Source of the DNA: an uncultured Clostridia bacterium | GTDB lineage: Bacteria; Bacillota; Clostridia; Christensenellales; Pumilibacteraceae | Length of the DNA: 64,000 nucleotides | Direction of reading: 5' to 3' | Assembly (NCBI GenBank): GCA_944362615.1 | Contig: CALVTM010000002.1 | Location: 62,001-126,000 of the forward strand | Part shown: positions 1-8,369 of the stretch, piece after piece | How positions within the stretch are numbered: the stretch's first letter is position 1 | How the letters are laid out: the number at the start of each line of letters is the position of its first letter | Notes under the pieces: generated by a model | Database searches by the model: none | What the model saw: only the letters and a program-made list of their open reading frames with translations | Told to the model about the DNA's origin: nothing | Made by a program: the position numbers and the translations under genes

Positions 1-85
1 CTATTATCAGTTCAACGTGTCCGACCTTCTTCAGCTTATTGAAAGTTTCAACCGCTTTACTTTTTATTTCATTCCAAATAGACAT
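1..85 (-). CDS. spoIIIAG: Stage III sporulation protein AG (N-terminal fragment, cut by window edge)
   Basis: Only the first 28 codons are inside the window. The call rests on position: it follows spoIIIAF and overlaps its 3' end by 17 nt, as expected for the spoIIIA operon. The visible residues are a charged, Lys-rich cytoplasmic N-terminus (starts MSIWNEIKSK) that would precede the single membrane helix of SpoIIIAG. In the family, SpoIIIAG forms a ring in the channel joining mother cell and forespore. The membrane helix and ring-building domain cannot be seen here. Confidence 0.7.
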   Translation of the reverse strand, partial: MSIWNEIKSKAVETFNKLKKVGHVELII

Positions 86-536
86 AAATCAGCTCCGCAC
101 TCGTATCAAGATATTCGGACGCAAGTTTTTTAATGCGCAATATTTCGGACGAACTGTCCGCAAATTCTCCGTATAAAAAAATATTTACCCGGGTCAATGT
201 GACAGTCGAAGAATATATAGTGCCTTCCGCTTCACTCTTTGTGTCATATCCGTTATTTTTCAGCTCGGTGTCCAACGCCTCCGAAACAAGCGAAAAATAT
301 GCATCGTCGGTTATATCCGCTATCTGATCGTCATAAACAACGTCCCCGTCAAAATTACAGGAAAGCGATTCAAAATTGCCTGATATAATCATAGGCACGG
401 GAAATATCACGGCGAGCACAAACGCATATATACAGGCTGTTTTTACGGCTTTATGCGCTTTGGTACCGGACGTAAGGTGATCTATCAACGCGCCTATAAC
501 GCCTGTGCCGAGTATACTCAATATCCAAGCCGTCAT
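69..536 (-). CDS. spoIIIAF: Stage III sporulation protein AF
   Basis: Membrane component of the SpoIIIA-SpoIIQ feeding channel made in the mother cell after engulfment. The 155-residue product has two hydrophobic helices (about 1-20 and 33-52), then a soluble C-terminal domain, which is the family layout; it is somewhat shorter than usual. Its start overlaps the spoIIIAE stop by 4 nt and its end overlaps spoIIIAG, so translation is probably coupled. The sequence is poorly conserved and the call leans on operon order (AA-AB-AC-AD-AE-AF). Confidence 0.85.
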   Translation of the reverse strand: MTAWILSILGTGVIGALIDHLTSGTKAHKAVKTACIYAFVLAVIFPVPMIISGNFESLSCNFDGDVVYDDQIADITDDAYFSLVSEALDTELKNNGYDTKSEAEGTIYSSTVTLTRVNIFLYGEFADSSSEILRIKKLASEYLDTSAELIYVYLE

Positions 537-1630
537 ACAAAAACATTCCCTGCTGCCATAAGGATCAGCACAAAAACAAAATATAAAAATCCAGCACCGA
601 ACATCAGCCCTCCGGCAAGTGATACTGTACTGCTCATGCTGCTTAGCATTCCGCTCATTTTACTGTCGCCTAACGGCTCTACGATCGCAGCAGCCAGCTT
701 CAGACATAAAGATAAGATCGCTATCTGAAGCACTGCCGGCAATACGGTAAGAATGATAAGCACCAGAGCCGTATAGCCGAGAGTGTTTTTGACGGCTATA
801 CTGCCTGAAACTATCAGATTAAACCCTTCAGACATGTAACCGCCTATGACAGGTACATATTTTCCTATTGTGAATTTAGCACCTCTGACGCCTAAATTAT
901 CGAATACAGATGCTGTTATCCCCTGTAAGCTCATGACGGCGGTAAGCAGAAAAAATCCAGTTCCGAACAGCCATTTTACCGTGCTATGCAAGAATGCCGA
1001 CATCTTTCCCATACCGCTTTCAGAAGACATATTACCTATTATCCCGAATACGAAAGCGGCAATAAGCATCGGCACCAGCACGGATGAAATAAGATTGAAC
1101 AGGCCTCCGGTTATGACAGCTACCGTAGTGCTGAATACAGCGGCTGTGCCTGTTCCGCCGACACCGGCGATAAGCGTAAGTATCAAAGGCGCGATCACAT
1201 TTATTTGCGTTGCCATTGATGACAATGTTTCCGCGCACATCGCAAACATGGCGGTAACCGAAACTCCCGCAACTGCGGTAATACATCCGACAGAGGCGAA
1301 ATGTACAGCCTTGACAACGCCCTCGCTATGTCTGCCTCCGCTGACGGCTCCTACCACCGAATAAATAACCGAAATCGCTATTATTGTCCCGAGAAGCGCA
1401 GTCAAAGCCGCCAGACTGCTGCCCACCACACTGAGCACGAATGACAGCAGATCTGAAAAGTTCAATGTGAGTTCTCCGGAAAGTATGCCTTTGACTACCG
1501 ATATGAAATCTCTTCCGCCAAAAAGTTCGGATTGTTTGTCCGTCAAACCGGCAAGGAGTCCGTTTAAAGCATCTGTGTCCAGTGCGCCTATAAGATCATC
1601 TGTATAACTTGTACCATCAGTGATTGCCAT
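533..1630 (-). CDS. spoIIIAE: Stage III sporulation protein AE
   Basis: Polytopic membrane protein of the SpoIIIA complex, 365 residues with about seven to eight hydrophobic segments, Gly/Ser/Ala-rich and ending in a strongly hydrophobic helix. It lies 23 nt after spoIIIAD and overlaps spoIIIAF by 4 nt. Family members usually begin with a cleavable signal sequence. Here the chosen ATG opens directly with a polar stretch (MAITDGTSYTDD), so either the N-terminus is shorter in this lineage or insertion relies on the later helices. The gap to spoIIIAD leaves little room for an upstream start. Confidence 0.92.
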   Translation of the reverse strand: MAITDGTSYTDDLIGALDTDALNGLLAGLTDKQSELFGGRDFISVVKGILSGELTLNFSDLLSFVLSVVGSSLAALTALLGTIIAISVIYSVVGAVSGGRHSEGVVKAVHFASVGCITAVAGVSVTAMFAMCAETLSSMATQINVIAPLILTLIAGVGGTGTAAVFSTTVAVITGGLFNLISSVLVPMLIAAFVFGIIGNMSSESGMGKMSAFLHSTVKWLFGTGFFLLTAVMSLQGITASVFDNLGVRGAKFTIGKYVPVIGGYMSEGFNLIVSGSIAVKNTLGYTALVLIILTVLPAVLQIAILSLCLKLAAAIVEPLGDSKMSGMLSSMSSTVSLAGGLMFGAGFLYFVFVLILMAAGNVFV

Positions 1631-1653
1631 TTTACAGCCCTTTGCAGTTCCGC

Positions 1654-2043
1654 TCAGGTTTGAGAAAGCAGCTTCAGTATCACATCGATAATCTCCGCTA
1701 AAAGAGGAATAGTCATGACAATTAGTAAAAGTTTCCCGGCTAAGGACAAACTGCCGGATAACGACGGCATCTTTGCTTCTTCGGCCGCTCCGCAGGCAAA
1801 TTCTATTATATATCCGGCTCCCGCTATTTTCATCAGATAAACTATTAGCTCTCCTCCTACGCCTGTTTTTTCCGCAAGCTCCATCAGCATAGTCGTCAGA
1901 TCAGTTACGCCGTCTATAACGGAAAGCAAAATTGCCGCACCGCCGGCTATTCCTATGGCTACAGCTATATCGGGACGCTCTCCTCTCACGATCAGCGCTG
2001 AAATTACCGCAACCATACCTATAGCAACGATCTTGATTACCAT
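1654..2043 (-). CDS. spoIIIAD: Stage III sporulation protein AD
   Basis: Small integral membrane protein (129 residues, about four hydrophobic helices) of the sporulation channel operon. Length and hydropathy fit SpoIIIAD: an N-terminal helix, a short positively charged loop (RGERPD), and a Gly/Ala-rich second helix. Its first base coincides with the last base of the spoIIIAC stop codon, and it is followed by spoIIIAE, the standard order. No catalytic residues are expected in this family. Confidence 0.92.
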   Translation of the reverse strand: MVIKIVAIGMVAVISALIVRGERPDIAVAIGIAGGAAILLSVIDGVTDLTTMLMELAEKTGVGGELIVYLMKIAGAGYIIEFACGAAEEAKMPSLSGSLSLAGKLLLIVMTIPLLAEIIDVILKLLSQT

Positions 2044-2240
2044 CAGAACGCGCCAAATACCGATTGCAAAGCTATAAATAATTGCGAAAGCATATCGATA
2101 ACAAGCAGTAACACTATCACAAGTCCGACAAGTGTAACAAGCGTCGCTATCTCATCTTTGTCTGACTTTTTTAAAATCGTACCCACCATTGCCGTGATCA
2201 GACCTACGGCAGCTATTTTGAAGATTATCTCTATGCCCAT
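2043..2240 (-). CDS. spoIIIAC: Stage III sporulation protein AC
   Basis: A 65-residue protein with two transmembrane helices joined by a short polar turn (KKSDKDE), the typical size and layout of SpoIIIAC. It lies between spoIIIAB and spoIIIAD with almost no spacing. In the family it is required for forespore development as part of the SpoIIIA complex. Confidence 0.92.
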   Translation of the reverse strand: MGIEIIFKIAAVGLITAMVGTILKKSDKDEIATLVTLVGLVIVLLLVIDMLSQLFIALQSVFGAF

Positions 2241-2246
2241 ACATCC

Positions 2247-2729
2247 CTACCAACATAATACCGCCGTAAGCATACCGGCGAGAAATCCCAGTTTTACAGC
2301 GACTTTGCCGGATCTTTCATAAGAGTTTTTCGCTTTGACAGCATAACCATCCAATCTCTGCCGATAATTTGCGACCGCGCTGCGCTCACTCGGAACCGAG
2401 CGTGACCCGAGGTCACACAATAAACGACTCACAAAAGTGTATTCTTCCCGAGATAGACTGCCTGACGGTAAATCCGCTTTTTCTCCGGAATTTATTGCAT
2501 CGGCGCAGGCTTCAAGCTGCTTTTGCAAAAGCCGGGTGTGCGTAGCGTAATTTTTCATTATACCCGGAACAGTGTCCAGCGTAAATGCAAGCGAGTCGGA
2601 AAATACAGAAAGAAACCCGTCAAGATCAGCGAAATATTCCGCGCGCCGTTTCATACGAGAACATATTGCAAAACCTATAAGCGCGCCCAAGCAACCCAAG
2701 CACACAGTTATAAGAAGTCTGTCCGTCAT
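2247..2729 (-). CDS. spoIIIAB: Stage III sporulation protein AB
   Basis: A 160-residue protein with one hydrophobic helix at each end (about 6-24 and 145-160) and a mostly helical charged middle, the layout of SpoIIIAB. Its start overlaps the last base of the spoIIIAA stop, and six bases separate it from spoIIIAC. Function within the channel complex is inferred from the family. Sequence conservation is low in the middle part, so operon position carries much of the call. Confidence 0.9.
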   Translation of the reverse strand: MTDRLLITVCLGCLGALIGFAICSRMKRRAEYFADLDGFLSVFSDSLAFTLDTVPGIMKNYATHTRLLQKQLEACADAINSGEKADLPSGSLSREEYTFVSRLLCDLGSRSVPSERSAVANYRQRLDGYAVKAKNSYERSGKVAVKLGFLAGMLTAVLCW

Positions 2730-3634
2730 TATCCGTCACTACGATAATTTATTTCAGTGACTGTCATTTTTCCTGACTTTCCTGTTATGAAGCATTGCCT
2801 GTCCATAACCCCTGACAGTGCGCCGCAGATTTCTCTTTGAGCGAAAGACTCCGGAGATGACGCATGCGCTGACGCAACTACAGCAACTCCGCATCCAATT
2901 GCCTCCTTCACTATTTTTGCGTCGGCGGCTCCGAAAAGTTCGTCAGTAATAATGACATCCGGTCGCACGGAACGCATGGCACATTCAAAGGCATGAGTCT
3001 TATTGCTTCCGGTTATAACGTCAGTATGTACTCCGACATCCATTCCGGGCACACCTCCTTTACAACACGCTATTTCCGCTCTCTCATCCGCTATCAGTAC
3101 ATTATATCCGCCCTCATCCGACAATCTGCGCGACAGATCTCTCAGTAATGTGGTTTTTCCGCCGCCCGGAGGAGATAATATAAGGATATTTTGCAAATTT
3201 GATACTATGCCAGGTATAATACATTTTGAAATACCGGGAATTTCATGAGGAAATCTTATATTTATCGAAGAATAATTTTTTACTGTCAATATTTTTCCGT
3301 CATCTGTGACTACTTCTCCGCAAATACCCAGCCTGATGCCGCCCTGAAGAGTGATAAATCCTCTGTTTATATCATCGTTATATGCGTATACCGAATGTTC
3401 CGATGCCCCTATCACACATGATCTTATATCCTCTGCGCCGCATAAAATTGCAGCGCCTGCGTCATCAGATAAACCGCTTCGAGTAAGAAAATATCCCTTA
3501 CCGGCATACCAGACGGTTACGGGACGCCCAGCCCTCATACGCACTTCCCAAAGCTTTTCCGAATCGAGATTTTCGGATAACGACATGAGTACCTGCGCCG
3601 GAAAAATTGATTTTAGTTCCTGAAATTCGATCAT
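2729..3634 (-). CDS. spoIIIAA: Stage III sporulation protein AA (secretion-type ATPase)
   Basis: Cytoplasmic ATPase related to type II/IV secretion motor proteins, thought to power the SpoIIIA channel. The 301-residue product carries a P-loop at about 154-161 (SPPGGGKT), a following arginine (LLRDLSRR), an acidic stretch LIADERAE and a second acidic motif VIITDEL near 230, then a Gly/Ser/His-rich segment (ASAHAS). It is the first gene of the operon. No Shine-Dalgarno sequence is visible before the ATG; a TATAAT hexamer ends only 5 nt upstream of it. The gene is divergent from the amidase at 3712. Confidence 0.95.
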   Translation of the reverse strand: MIEFQELKSIFPAQVLMSLSENLDSEKLWEVRMRAGRPVTVWYAGKGYFLTRSGLSDDAGAAILCGAEDIRSCVIGASEHSVYAYNDDINRGFITLQGGIRLGICGEVVTDDGKILTVKNYSSINIRFPHEIPGISKCIIPGIVSNLQNILILSPPGGGKTTLLRDLSRRLSDEGGYNVLIADERAEIACCKGGVPGMDVGVHTDVITGSNKTHAFECAMRSVRPDVIITDELFGAADAKIVKEAIGCGVAVVASAHASSPESFAQREICGALSGVMDRQCFITGKSGKMTVTEINYRSDG

Positions 3635-3711
3635 ACCGAATTATATTAGCCCCGGACGAACCGTATGATAAAAACGTAACACATCGATCGCTTTCGACAT
3701 AAAAAGTAATT

Positions 3712-4776
3712 ATGAGCGCATCTGAATATCTTATTGGAGTCAATGACGAACATGGACTGGATCCACCCACAAACGGGAAACGCACGCCCATAATGCCCTA
3801 TCTTGACAAAAGCATTTATGAAAATGAATTCAATCGTCCGGCAAAAATATACTGTGCTATAGCGTTACTGCGCAGCGGATTCCGGACTTTCGATTTGCAT
3901 CCGGAAATACAGGATATTTCTGTATCGGTCCGCGTAAATCGTGCAAATTTCGCACGCTGTGACCTTCTCGTCACATTTGCATACAATGCCTTTGGCAGCG
4001 GACATTCTTTCAACTCAGTCAGCGGTGTTCTTACATATTTTTCAGATAAATCATATTTTGCAGAAAATTCGCAAACTTTATCTGAGGATGTATACTCTGC
4101 TATTATTGAAAAGTCATTGCAAACAAACGGACGCGGCGTAGGCGTACTTTCTGATGTCGGAGTATTACGTTCCGTCAGGTGTCCGTCTACCCTGATCGAG
4201 GCTGGCTTTATGACAAACCTGCGCGAAGCCAGGCTGATGCTTGACCCGGACTGGCAAAAATCCATAGCATATGCAGCGGCAGCCGGTATTTGCGATTATA
4301 CAGACAAAGCATATACAGGTGAAGGAAATCCGGCCGATTATCCGACAATAATGCGCGGCAGCGAAAACTTTTACGTTAAAATCGCGCAATATTTATTGAA
4401 TTTACGCGGATATCCACTGGATACTGACGGAGTCTTCGGAAGTAACACTCAAGCCGCAACTATAGAATTCCAAAAGTTCAACGGTCTGACTGCCGACGGA
4501 ATTATCGGTAAACAGTCATGGAGCAAACTCGTGCTTCAATCACCTTCCATCTACATTCTGAAAAAAGGCAGCACGGGTAGCGCCGTTCAATATCTGCAAT
4601 ATAAACTGCTCAGCAAGCTGTATCCGCTTGACGCAGATGGAATTTTCGGATCTGAAACTGAAAATGCCGTAAAACTTTTTCAAACGGAATCGGGACTCGT
4701 ACCTGACGGTATTGTCGGACCGATCACCTTTTCCGCGCTGCTTCCGTTGTCCTCACCCAGAGACCCGGAACAATAA
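3712..4776 (+). CDS. N-acetylmuramoyl-L-alanine amidase-like protein (Amidase_3) with two PG-binding domains
   Basis: Peptidoglycan-targeting protein of 354 residues. An Amidase_3-like domain (about 1-195) is followed by two tandem PG_binding_1 repeats (about 215-275 and 285-345), each with the DGxFGxxT and xGLxxDGIxG signatures. Candidate zinc ligands His14 (NDEHG) and a Glu near 37-39, and the catalytic Glu163 (STLIEAGF), are present. The position that is normally the second His of the SIHxN motif reads TFAYNA, so that His is Ala90. It may be inactive or use another ligand such as His98. There is no signal peptide, suggesting a cytoplasmic, lytic or mother-cell role. The start has no clear ribosome-binding site. 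It neighbours spoIIIAA divergently and is followed by a strong terminator. Confidence 0.85.
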   Translation: MSASEYLIGVNDEHGLDPPTNGKRTPIMPYLDKSIYENEFNRPAKIYCAIALLRSGFRTFDLHPEIQDISVSVRVNRANFARCDLLVTFAYNAFGSGHSFNSVSGVLTYFSDKSYFAENSQTLSEDVYSAIIEKSLQTNGRGVGVLSDVGVLRSVRCPSTLIEAGFMTNLREARLMLDPDWQKSIAYAAAAGICDYTDKAYTGEGNPADYPTIMRGSENFYVKIAQYLLNLRGYPLDTDGVFGSNTQAATIEFQKFNGLTADGIIGKQSWSKLVLQSPSIYILKKGSTGSAVQYLQYKLLSKLYPLDADGIFGSETENAVKLFQTESGLVPDGIVGPITFSALLPLSSPRDPEQ

Positions 4777-4782
4777 ACTTAA

Positions 4783-4812
4783 ATGGCGGCAAGTATATGC
4801 CGCCATTTTTTA
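4783..4812 (+). terminator. Rho-independent terminator after the amidase gene
   Basis: Perfect 9-bp stem ATGGCGGCA/TGCCGCCAT with a 6-nt loop, followed by a run of Ts. It lies 7 nt after the amidase stop. Confidence 0.92.
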
Positions 4813-4906
4813 AAAAAGCATATTGACATACCGTTATTTTCATGTATAATAAAATATATAATTCATCTTACTATCGCGATTCAGAATGACACACAGGAGG
4901 ATCATC

Positions 4907-5386
4907 ATGGCAAACAATATATTGGTCGTATACTTTTCATGCAGCGGAATAACTGCAAATGCCGCAAAAACTCTTGCAAAGGTAACGGGCGGAGAACTGA
5001 AAGAAATTATTCCCGCCGTTCCTTACACAAAAGACGATCTCAATTGGATGGACAAGAACAGTCGTTCCACGATCGAATGCCGTGACCAGGCATGCAGACC
5101 CGAAATAGCTGAAAAAATCGACATAAATGGATATGACGTCATTTATGTAGGTTTCCCTATATGGTGGTATAGGGAGCCGAATATCATCGATACTTTCCTT
5201 GAAAGCAACAATTTCAGCGGAAAAACCATAGTGCCTTTTGCAACATCCGGTAGCAGCGGACTTGGAAAATCAGCCGCGAATATTCGCAAATTGTGCCCCA
5301 GATCAACGGTAAAAGAAGGATTTATGCTTAATCACAATCCATCGACGGAAGACGTTAAAAACATACTGATTAAATTTGATTTATAA
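4907..5386 (+). CDS. Flavodoxin family protein
   Basis: A 159-residue FMN-binding electron carrier or NAD(P)H-dependent quinone reductase-type flavodoxin. The N-terminal beta strand and phosphate-binding loop (VVYFSCSGITANAAK, about 6-20) fit flavodoxin, as do the Trp-rich loop YVGFPIWWYREP near 80-92 and a second loop ATSGSSGLG. The ATG at 4907 is chosen because an AGGAGG sits 6 nt upstream; the in-frame ATG at 4886 has none. It is a single gene between two hairpin terminators. The physiological partner cannot be told from the sequence. Confidence 0.88.
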   Translation: MANNILVVYFSCSGITANAAKTLAKVTGGELKEIIPAVPYTKDDLNWMDKNSRSTIECRDQACRPEIAEKIDINGYDVIYVGFPIWWYREPNIIDTFLESNNFSGKTIVPFATSGSSGLGKSAANIRKLCPRSTVKEGFMLNHNPSTEDVKNILIKFDL

Positions 5387-5389
5387 ATG

Positions 5390-5425
5390 AAAAAACGCCG
5401 GCATGCCATATCTTGCCAGCTTTTT
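5390..5425 (-). terminator. Bidirectional terminator between flavodoxin and Cdd1-like genes
   Basis: Stem GCCGGCA (5397-5403) with TGCCAGC (5414-5420), flanked by six As on the left and five Ts on the right. Read on the minus strand the one mismatch becomes a G-U wobble, so it is better as a terminator of the minus-strand gene, but it can serve both convergent genes. Confidence 0.75.
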
Positions 5426-5464
5426 ATATATGTTCAATAATCAAAGGGATATCAAAGTAAATTT

Positions 5465-5749
5465 TCAAAAAAACTGATCGGCTTTACCTCGTAACCTGAC
5501 CCGTTCATCGGTAAAATTGCTCCAATGCCATCCGTTTTCAGGCTCAGGTTCACCATTTATATAACTTAAGACGGCGCGATATAAATACAACTGACAGCGA
5601 TCGACCGTACAACCGCGCAATTCGCATTCACGGGCATAAAGCTCCTCCGCACTTTTTCCCATAATATCATCAGCAGTATAGTAACCCATTTTATTTAAAT
5701 TACTTTCCGTCACTTTACCTATATTAGGAATTTTTATCAGTTCGCCCAT
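5465..5749 (-). CDS. Cdd1-like helix-hairpin-helix protein
   Basis: Small 94-residue protein resembling the Cdd1 (pathogenicity locus) family. It has an N-terminal helix-hairpin-helix-like segment (IPNIGKVTESNLNKMGY), the motif ADDIMGKSAEELY, and the characteristic Cys-containing block around CELRGCTVDRCQLYLYRAV. The Trp-rich C-terminus (GWHWSNF) also fits. The HhH part suggests nucleic acid or protein contact, but no function is established. A GGAGAG ribosome-binding site precedes the ATG. A terminator lies on each side, so it is probably expressed alone or by read-through from efp. Confidence 0.78.
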   Translation of the reverse strand: MGELIKIPNIGKVTESNLNKMGYYTADDIMGKSAEELYARECELRGCTVDRCQLYLYRAVLSYINGEPEPENGWHWSNFTDERVRLRGKADQFF

Positions 5750-5763
5750 ATCTCTCCAAATGT

Positions 5764-5792
5764 AAAAAGAGCCGCCGTTGACGGCTCTTTTT
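5764..5792 (-). terminator. Terminator after efp
   Basis: Eleven-base-pair stem AAAAAGAGCCG/CGGCTCTTTTT with a 7-nt loop, immediately downstream of the efp stop codon on the minus strand. It also carries Ts on the plus strand. Confidence 0.92.
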
Positions 5793-5794
5793 AA

Positions 5795-6352
5795 TTATTT
5801 TATTCTGGACATATACTCGCCTGTTCTTGTATCAACTCGGATCTTGTCGCCGATATTGATGAACAGAGGAACCTGTATTGCAGCGCCCGTCTCAAGCGTA
5901 GCGGGTTTGTTTCCTGCTTTTGAAGTATCTCCCTGAATGCCGGGCTCCGTCTCGGCAATGGTAAGCTCTACAAAGTTAGGAGGATCTACACTGAAAGGAA
6001 CGTCTTTGTACGACTGAATGGATACCATCATCTCAGGTATTATATACTTGAGAGCATCACGACAATCTTCAATATTTATATTGATCTGATCGAACGTTTC
6101 CGGATCCATAAAATAACAGAAATCATCATCAGCATAAAGAAACTGATAAGACTTCGTATCTATCCTCGCGTCAAGGAATTTTTCCGTCGGGCTGAATGAC
6201 TCCTCAAGTACCTGTCCGGTCACAACGTTCTTATACTTGGTTCTGACGAACGCTGATCCTTTGCCGGGCTTAACGTGCTGAAAGTCCACAACGCGGAAAA
6301 CCTTGCCATCCTTTTCAAATGTAGTGCCTTTTCTGAAATCGCCTGCTACCAT
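5795..6352 (-). CDS. efp: Translation elongation factor P
   Basis: Relieves ribosome stalling at polyproline stretches. The 185-residue length and three-domain beta architecture are standard. The N-terminal KOW-like domain has the exposed loop KPGKGSAF with Lys31 at the position modified in some bacteria. The C-terminal OB domain ends with [16 protein letters not shown], the family signature. It has its own promoter inside the 3' end of the upstream peptidase gene, a leader of about 69 nt containing a very GC-rich hairpin, and an AAGGAG ribosome-binding site. The M24 peptidase-efp pair is a common Firmicutes arrangement. Confidence 0.97.
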   Translation of the reverse strand: MVAGDFRKGTTFEKDGKVFRVVDFQHVKPGKGSAFVRTKYKNVVTGQVLEESFSPTEKFLDARIDTKSYQFLYADDDFCYFMDPETFDQININIEDCRDALKYIIPEMMVSIQSYKDVPFSVDPPNFVELTIAETEPGIQGDTSKAGNKPATLETGAAIQVPLFINIGDKIRVDTRTGEYMSRIK

Positions 6353-6395
6353 AAAAATCTCCTTAATTTTGGTCTTTTCGCTCGGGGCAACCGCA

Positions 6396-6408
6396 CGCGC
6401 TCGGCGCG
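6396..6408 (-). promoter_or_regulatory. GC-rich hairpin in the efp leader
   Basis: Perfect 5-bp all-GC stem CGCGC/GCGCG with a 3-nt loop in the efp 5' untranslated region, about 40 nt before the start codon. It is set within a wider pair of inverted GGTCT/AGACC segments (about 6371-6418). No T-run follows it, so it is not a terminator. A regulatory role is a guess. Confidence 0.35.
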
Positions 6409-6423
6409 CTCTTAGACCGCCGA

Positions 6424-7464
6424 TTATATAATAATACTTTTAGCAAAATTTGTCAAGTTCTCTATGCCGTCTTTTTTAATAACGACCATATCCTCTATAC
6501 GGACACCGAACTTTTCAAGGTATAAGCCCGGCTCTACCGTTACTACACAGTTCTCCGGCAATTCGTCATAGTTGCTCGCAGAAAGTCTCGGATTTTCATG
6601 TATATCTATTCCGACACTGTGTCCCAAAGAATGACCGAATTCACGATCATAACCATTAGCTCTGAAAAGTTCACGTGCTATGCTGTCCGCTTCCCTGCCG
6701 CTCATGCCGGCTTTAAGAAATTTCAGTACATTCTGTTGTGCATTAAGCACAAGTTCGTAAATCTCACTGAATTTCCCGGACGGTTCTCCGAATACAAACG
6801 TACGCGTCATATCCGAGCAATATCCGTTCGCTTTCGCACCTATATCAAAAAGTATTACATCACCCTTTTCAAGCTTTCTGTCGCCCGCTATATGATGACA
6901 GTCAGATGAATTTTCTCCGAACGCAACAATATTATCAAAAGCAAGTCCGTCCGCGCCGAATTTAAGAAATCTGTACGTTAATTCCGCACTTATATCTTTT
7001 TCAGTCACACCCGGCTTAAGCAACGATAATACGGCGGAAAGCGCTTTTTCGGTTATTGATTGAGCCTTTTTTATATGTTCTATTTCAATGTCAGATTTGA
7101 CTGCTCTTAACTCAGCTATTTCGTTCGCAACAGAATGGAAAGTATAGTCTTTAAGATGCTTTTTTATTTCTTTAAAGCCTGCTACAGTTACATAGTTATC
7201 ATCAAAACCTACGTTTACAGCTCCCGCCTCGCGCAATCTGTCGTCAATCAGCTCATATAACTTTTCTGGCGTTGTAATAACGAGCTCATATCCTTCCCTG
7301 ATATTGCGTGCGGCCAGTTCATACCGGAAGTCAGTGTAAAAAAACTTCCGATCCGGCATGATAAGTACACAGCCGAAAGAAGTTTCCAGCCCCGTAAAAT
7401 AAAATCTGTTTGATGATCCGAATACAATTACGGCATCATTGTTTTCAAATAGTTTTTCGTACAT
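6424..7464 (-). CDS. Aminopeptidase P family (M24B) Xaa-Pro peptidase
   Basis: Cytoplasmic metallopeptidase that removes N-terminal residues before proline. The 346-residue product has the creatinase N-terminal domain and a pita-bread catalytic domain. All five metal ligands are visible: the two Asp in [16 protein letters not shown], the His in [10 protein letters not shown], and the Glu residues in TVEPGLYL and VRIEDMV. It precedes efp, which fits a role in proline-related peptide handling. A strong promoter ends only 13 nt upstream of the ATG, so its mRNA leader would be about 6 nt with no ribosome-binding site. Confidence 0.93.
   Translation of the reverse strand: MYEKLFENNDAVIVFGSSNRFYFTGLETSFGCVLIMPDRKFFYTDFRYELAARNIREGYELVITTPEKLYELIDDRLREAGAVNVGFDDNYVTVAGFKEIKKHLKDYTFHSVANEIAELRAVKSDIEIEHIKKAQSITEKALSAVLSLLKPGVTEKDISAELTYRFLKFGADGLAFDNIVAFGENSSDCHHIAGDRKLEKGDVILFDIGAKANGYCSDMTRTFVFGEPSGKFSEIYELVLNAQQNVLKFLKAGMSGREADSIARELFRANGYDREFGHSLGHSVGIDIHENPRLSASNYDELPENCVVTVEPGLYLEKFGVRIEDMVVIKKDGIENLTNFAKSIII
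6428..6456 (-). promoter_or_regulatory. Sigma-A-type promoter for efp
   Basis: TTGACA, 17-nt spacer, TATTAT on the minus strand. It overlaps the last codons of the M24 peptidase gene. Predicted start near 6421, giving a leader of about 69 nt. Confidence 0.75.
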
Positions 7465-7477
7465 ACTCTTTTAATAT

Positions 7478-7506
7478 ATTATATCACCATCAATACGAAG
7501 TGTAAA
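7478..7506 (-). promoter_or_regulatory. Sigma-A-type promoter for the M24 peptidase
   Basis: TTTACA, 17-nt spacer, TATAAT on the minus strand. The -10 box ends 13 nt before the ATG at 7464, leaving a leader of only about 6 nt. Confidence 0.8.
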
Positions 7507-7520
7507 GCATATGCGACATA

Positions 7521-8369
7521 TTATACCGCATATGCAGAATGCATCCTTTTCATACGAAGCGCATCTTCCGCCTGCGTTCCGTCTGATTCGCAAATAATAT
7601 AAGGCGATATGCGGTATTCATCAATAACCCGCGCTAATCCCTCGTATTCGGGTCCGTATTTTTCGTCTTCAAAAGTCAGGTGCTTGAGCTCCCCTTTATC
7701 TCCGTACATGATCTTGGAAAAATGTACGTGGAATGCAGACGCCTTTTTATCACCCAGCTTATCAGCCGTCTTGTCTATTATCCGCTTATAATCGTCGTAT
7801 CCTTTGATCCCGCCTTTAGTGTAGCTGTTTATATGACCAAAGTCAAAACAAGGATACAATCTGTCATCCAATGTACAGAAATCCAGAATTTCATCCACAG
7901 TACCTATCTGGTTCAATTTACCCATGGTCTCCGGGCAAAGTATAAAATCAAAACCGATATCGGACAACGATTCTATCAGCTTACCTATATTTGCTTTCGC
8001 TCTGCCAACAGCTTCTCTTCTGTCCGCCTTTCCGCATGATGCAGGATGAAAAACCGTGCGTAATCCGCCGAATGCATTTTCGGCAATTATGGTCTGCCTT
8101 ACATAATCTATTGACTTGGCTATCATCTCATCATCCGGATTAGCAAAATTGGTATAATAAGGAGCGTGTGAGCTTATCTCAATTCCGTATTTTTTAAATT
8201 CCGAAGCTATCTCTGCCGCTGCTTCCGCACCTATACGCACACCACGCCCGAATGAATACTCATAAGCATTGAGCCCCATGCCATTCAGCCATTCAGCAGC
8301 TTCCTTAGTGTGCTTATGCCCCTGGTCGTAAAATGAATTTGAATTGCCGCTCGGACCTATTCTCAGCAT
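7521..8369 (-). CDS. Endonuclease IV-like TIM-barrel protein
   Basis: A 282-residue AP-endonuclease/xylose-isomerase-type TIM barrel most like deoxyribonuclease IV, which cuts DNA at abasic sites. Metal-binding motifs appear in order: SSHAPYYTN, TVFHPAS, CPETMGK, CFDFGHINS and FHVHFSK, followed by a late ICESDG. This His/Glu/Asp set fits the three-metal site of the Nfo family, although the protein diverges from classical Nfo. It overlaps the end of ribF by 7 nt and is read from the same transcript. DNA repair is inferred; a sugar-isomerase-like role is less likely. Confidence 0.82.
   Translation of the reverse strand: MLRIGPSGNSNSFYDQGHKHTKEAAEWLNGMGLNAYEYSFGRGVRIGAEAAAEIASEFKKYGIEISSHAPYYTNFANPDDEMIAKSIDYVRQTIIAENAFGGLRTVFHPASCGKADRREAVGRAKANIGKLIESLSDIGFDFILCPETMGKLNQIGTVDEILDFCTLDDRLYPCFDFGHINSYTKGGIKGYDDYKRIIDKTADKLGDKKASAFHVHFSKIMYGDKGELKHLTFEDEKYGPEYEGLARVIDEYRISPYIICESDGTQAEDALRMKRMHSAYAV

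Noticed and set aside
3635-3711. Sigma-E promoter for spoIIIAA
   Set aside because: CATACGGTT resembles a -10 box but no -35 of the right type lies 13-15 nt upstream; too weak to list. The TATAAT 5 nt before the ATG also lacks a -35.
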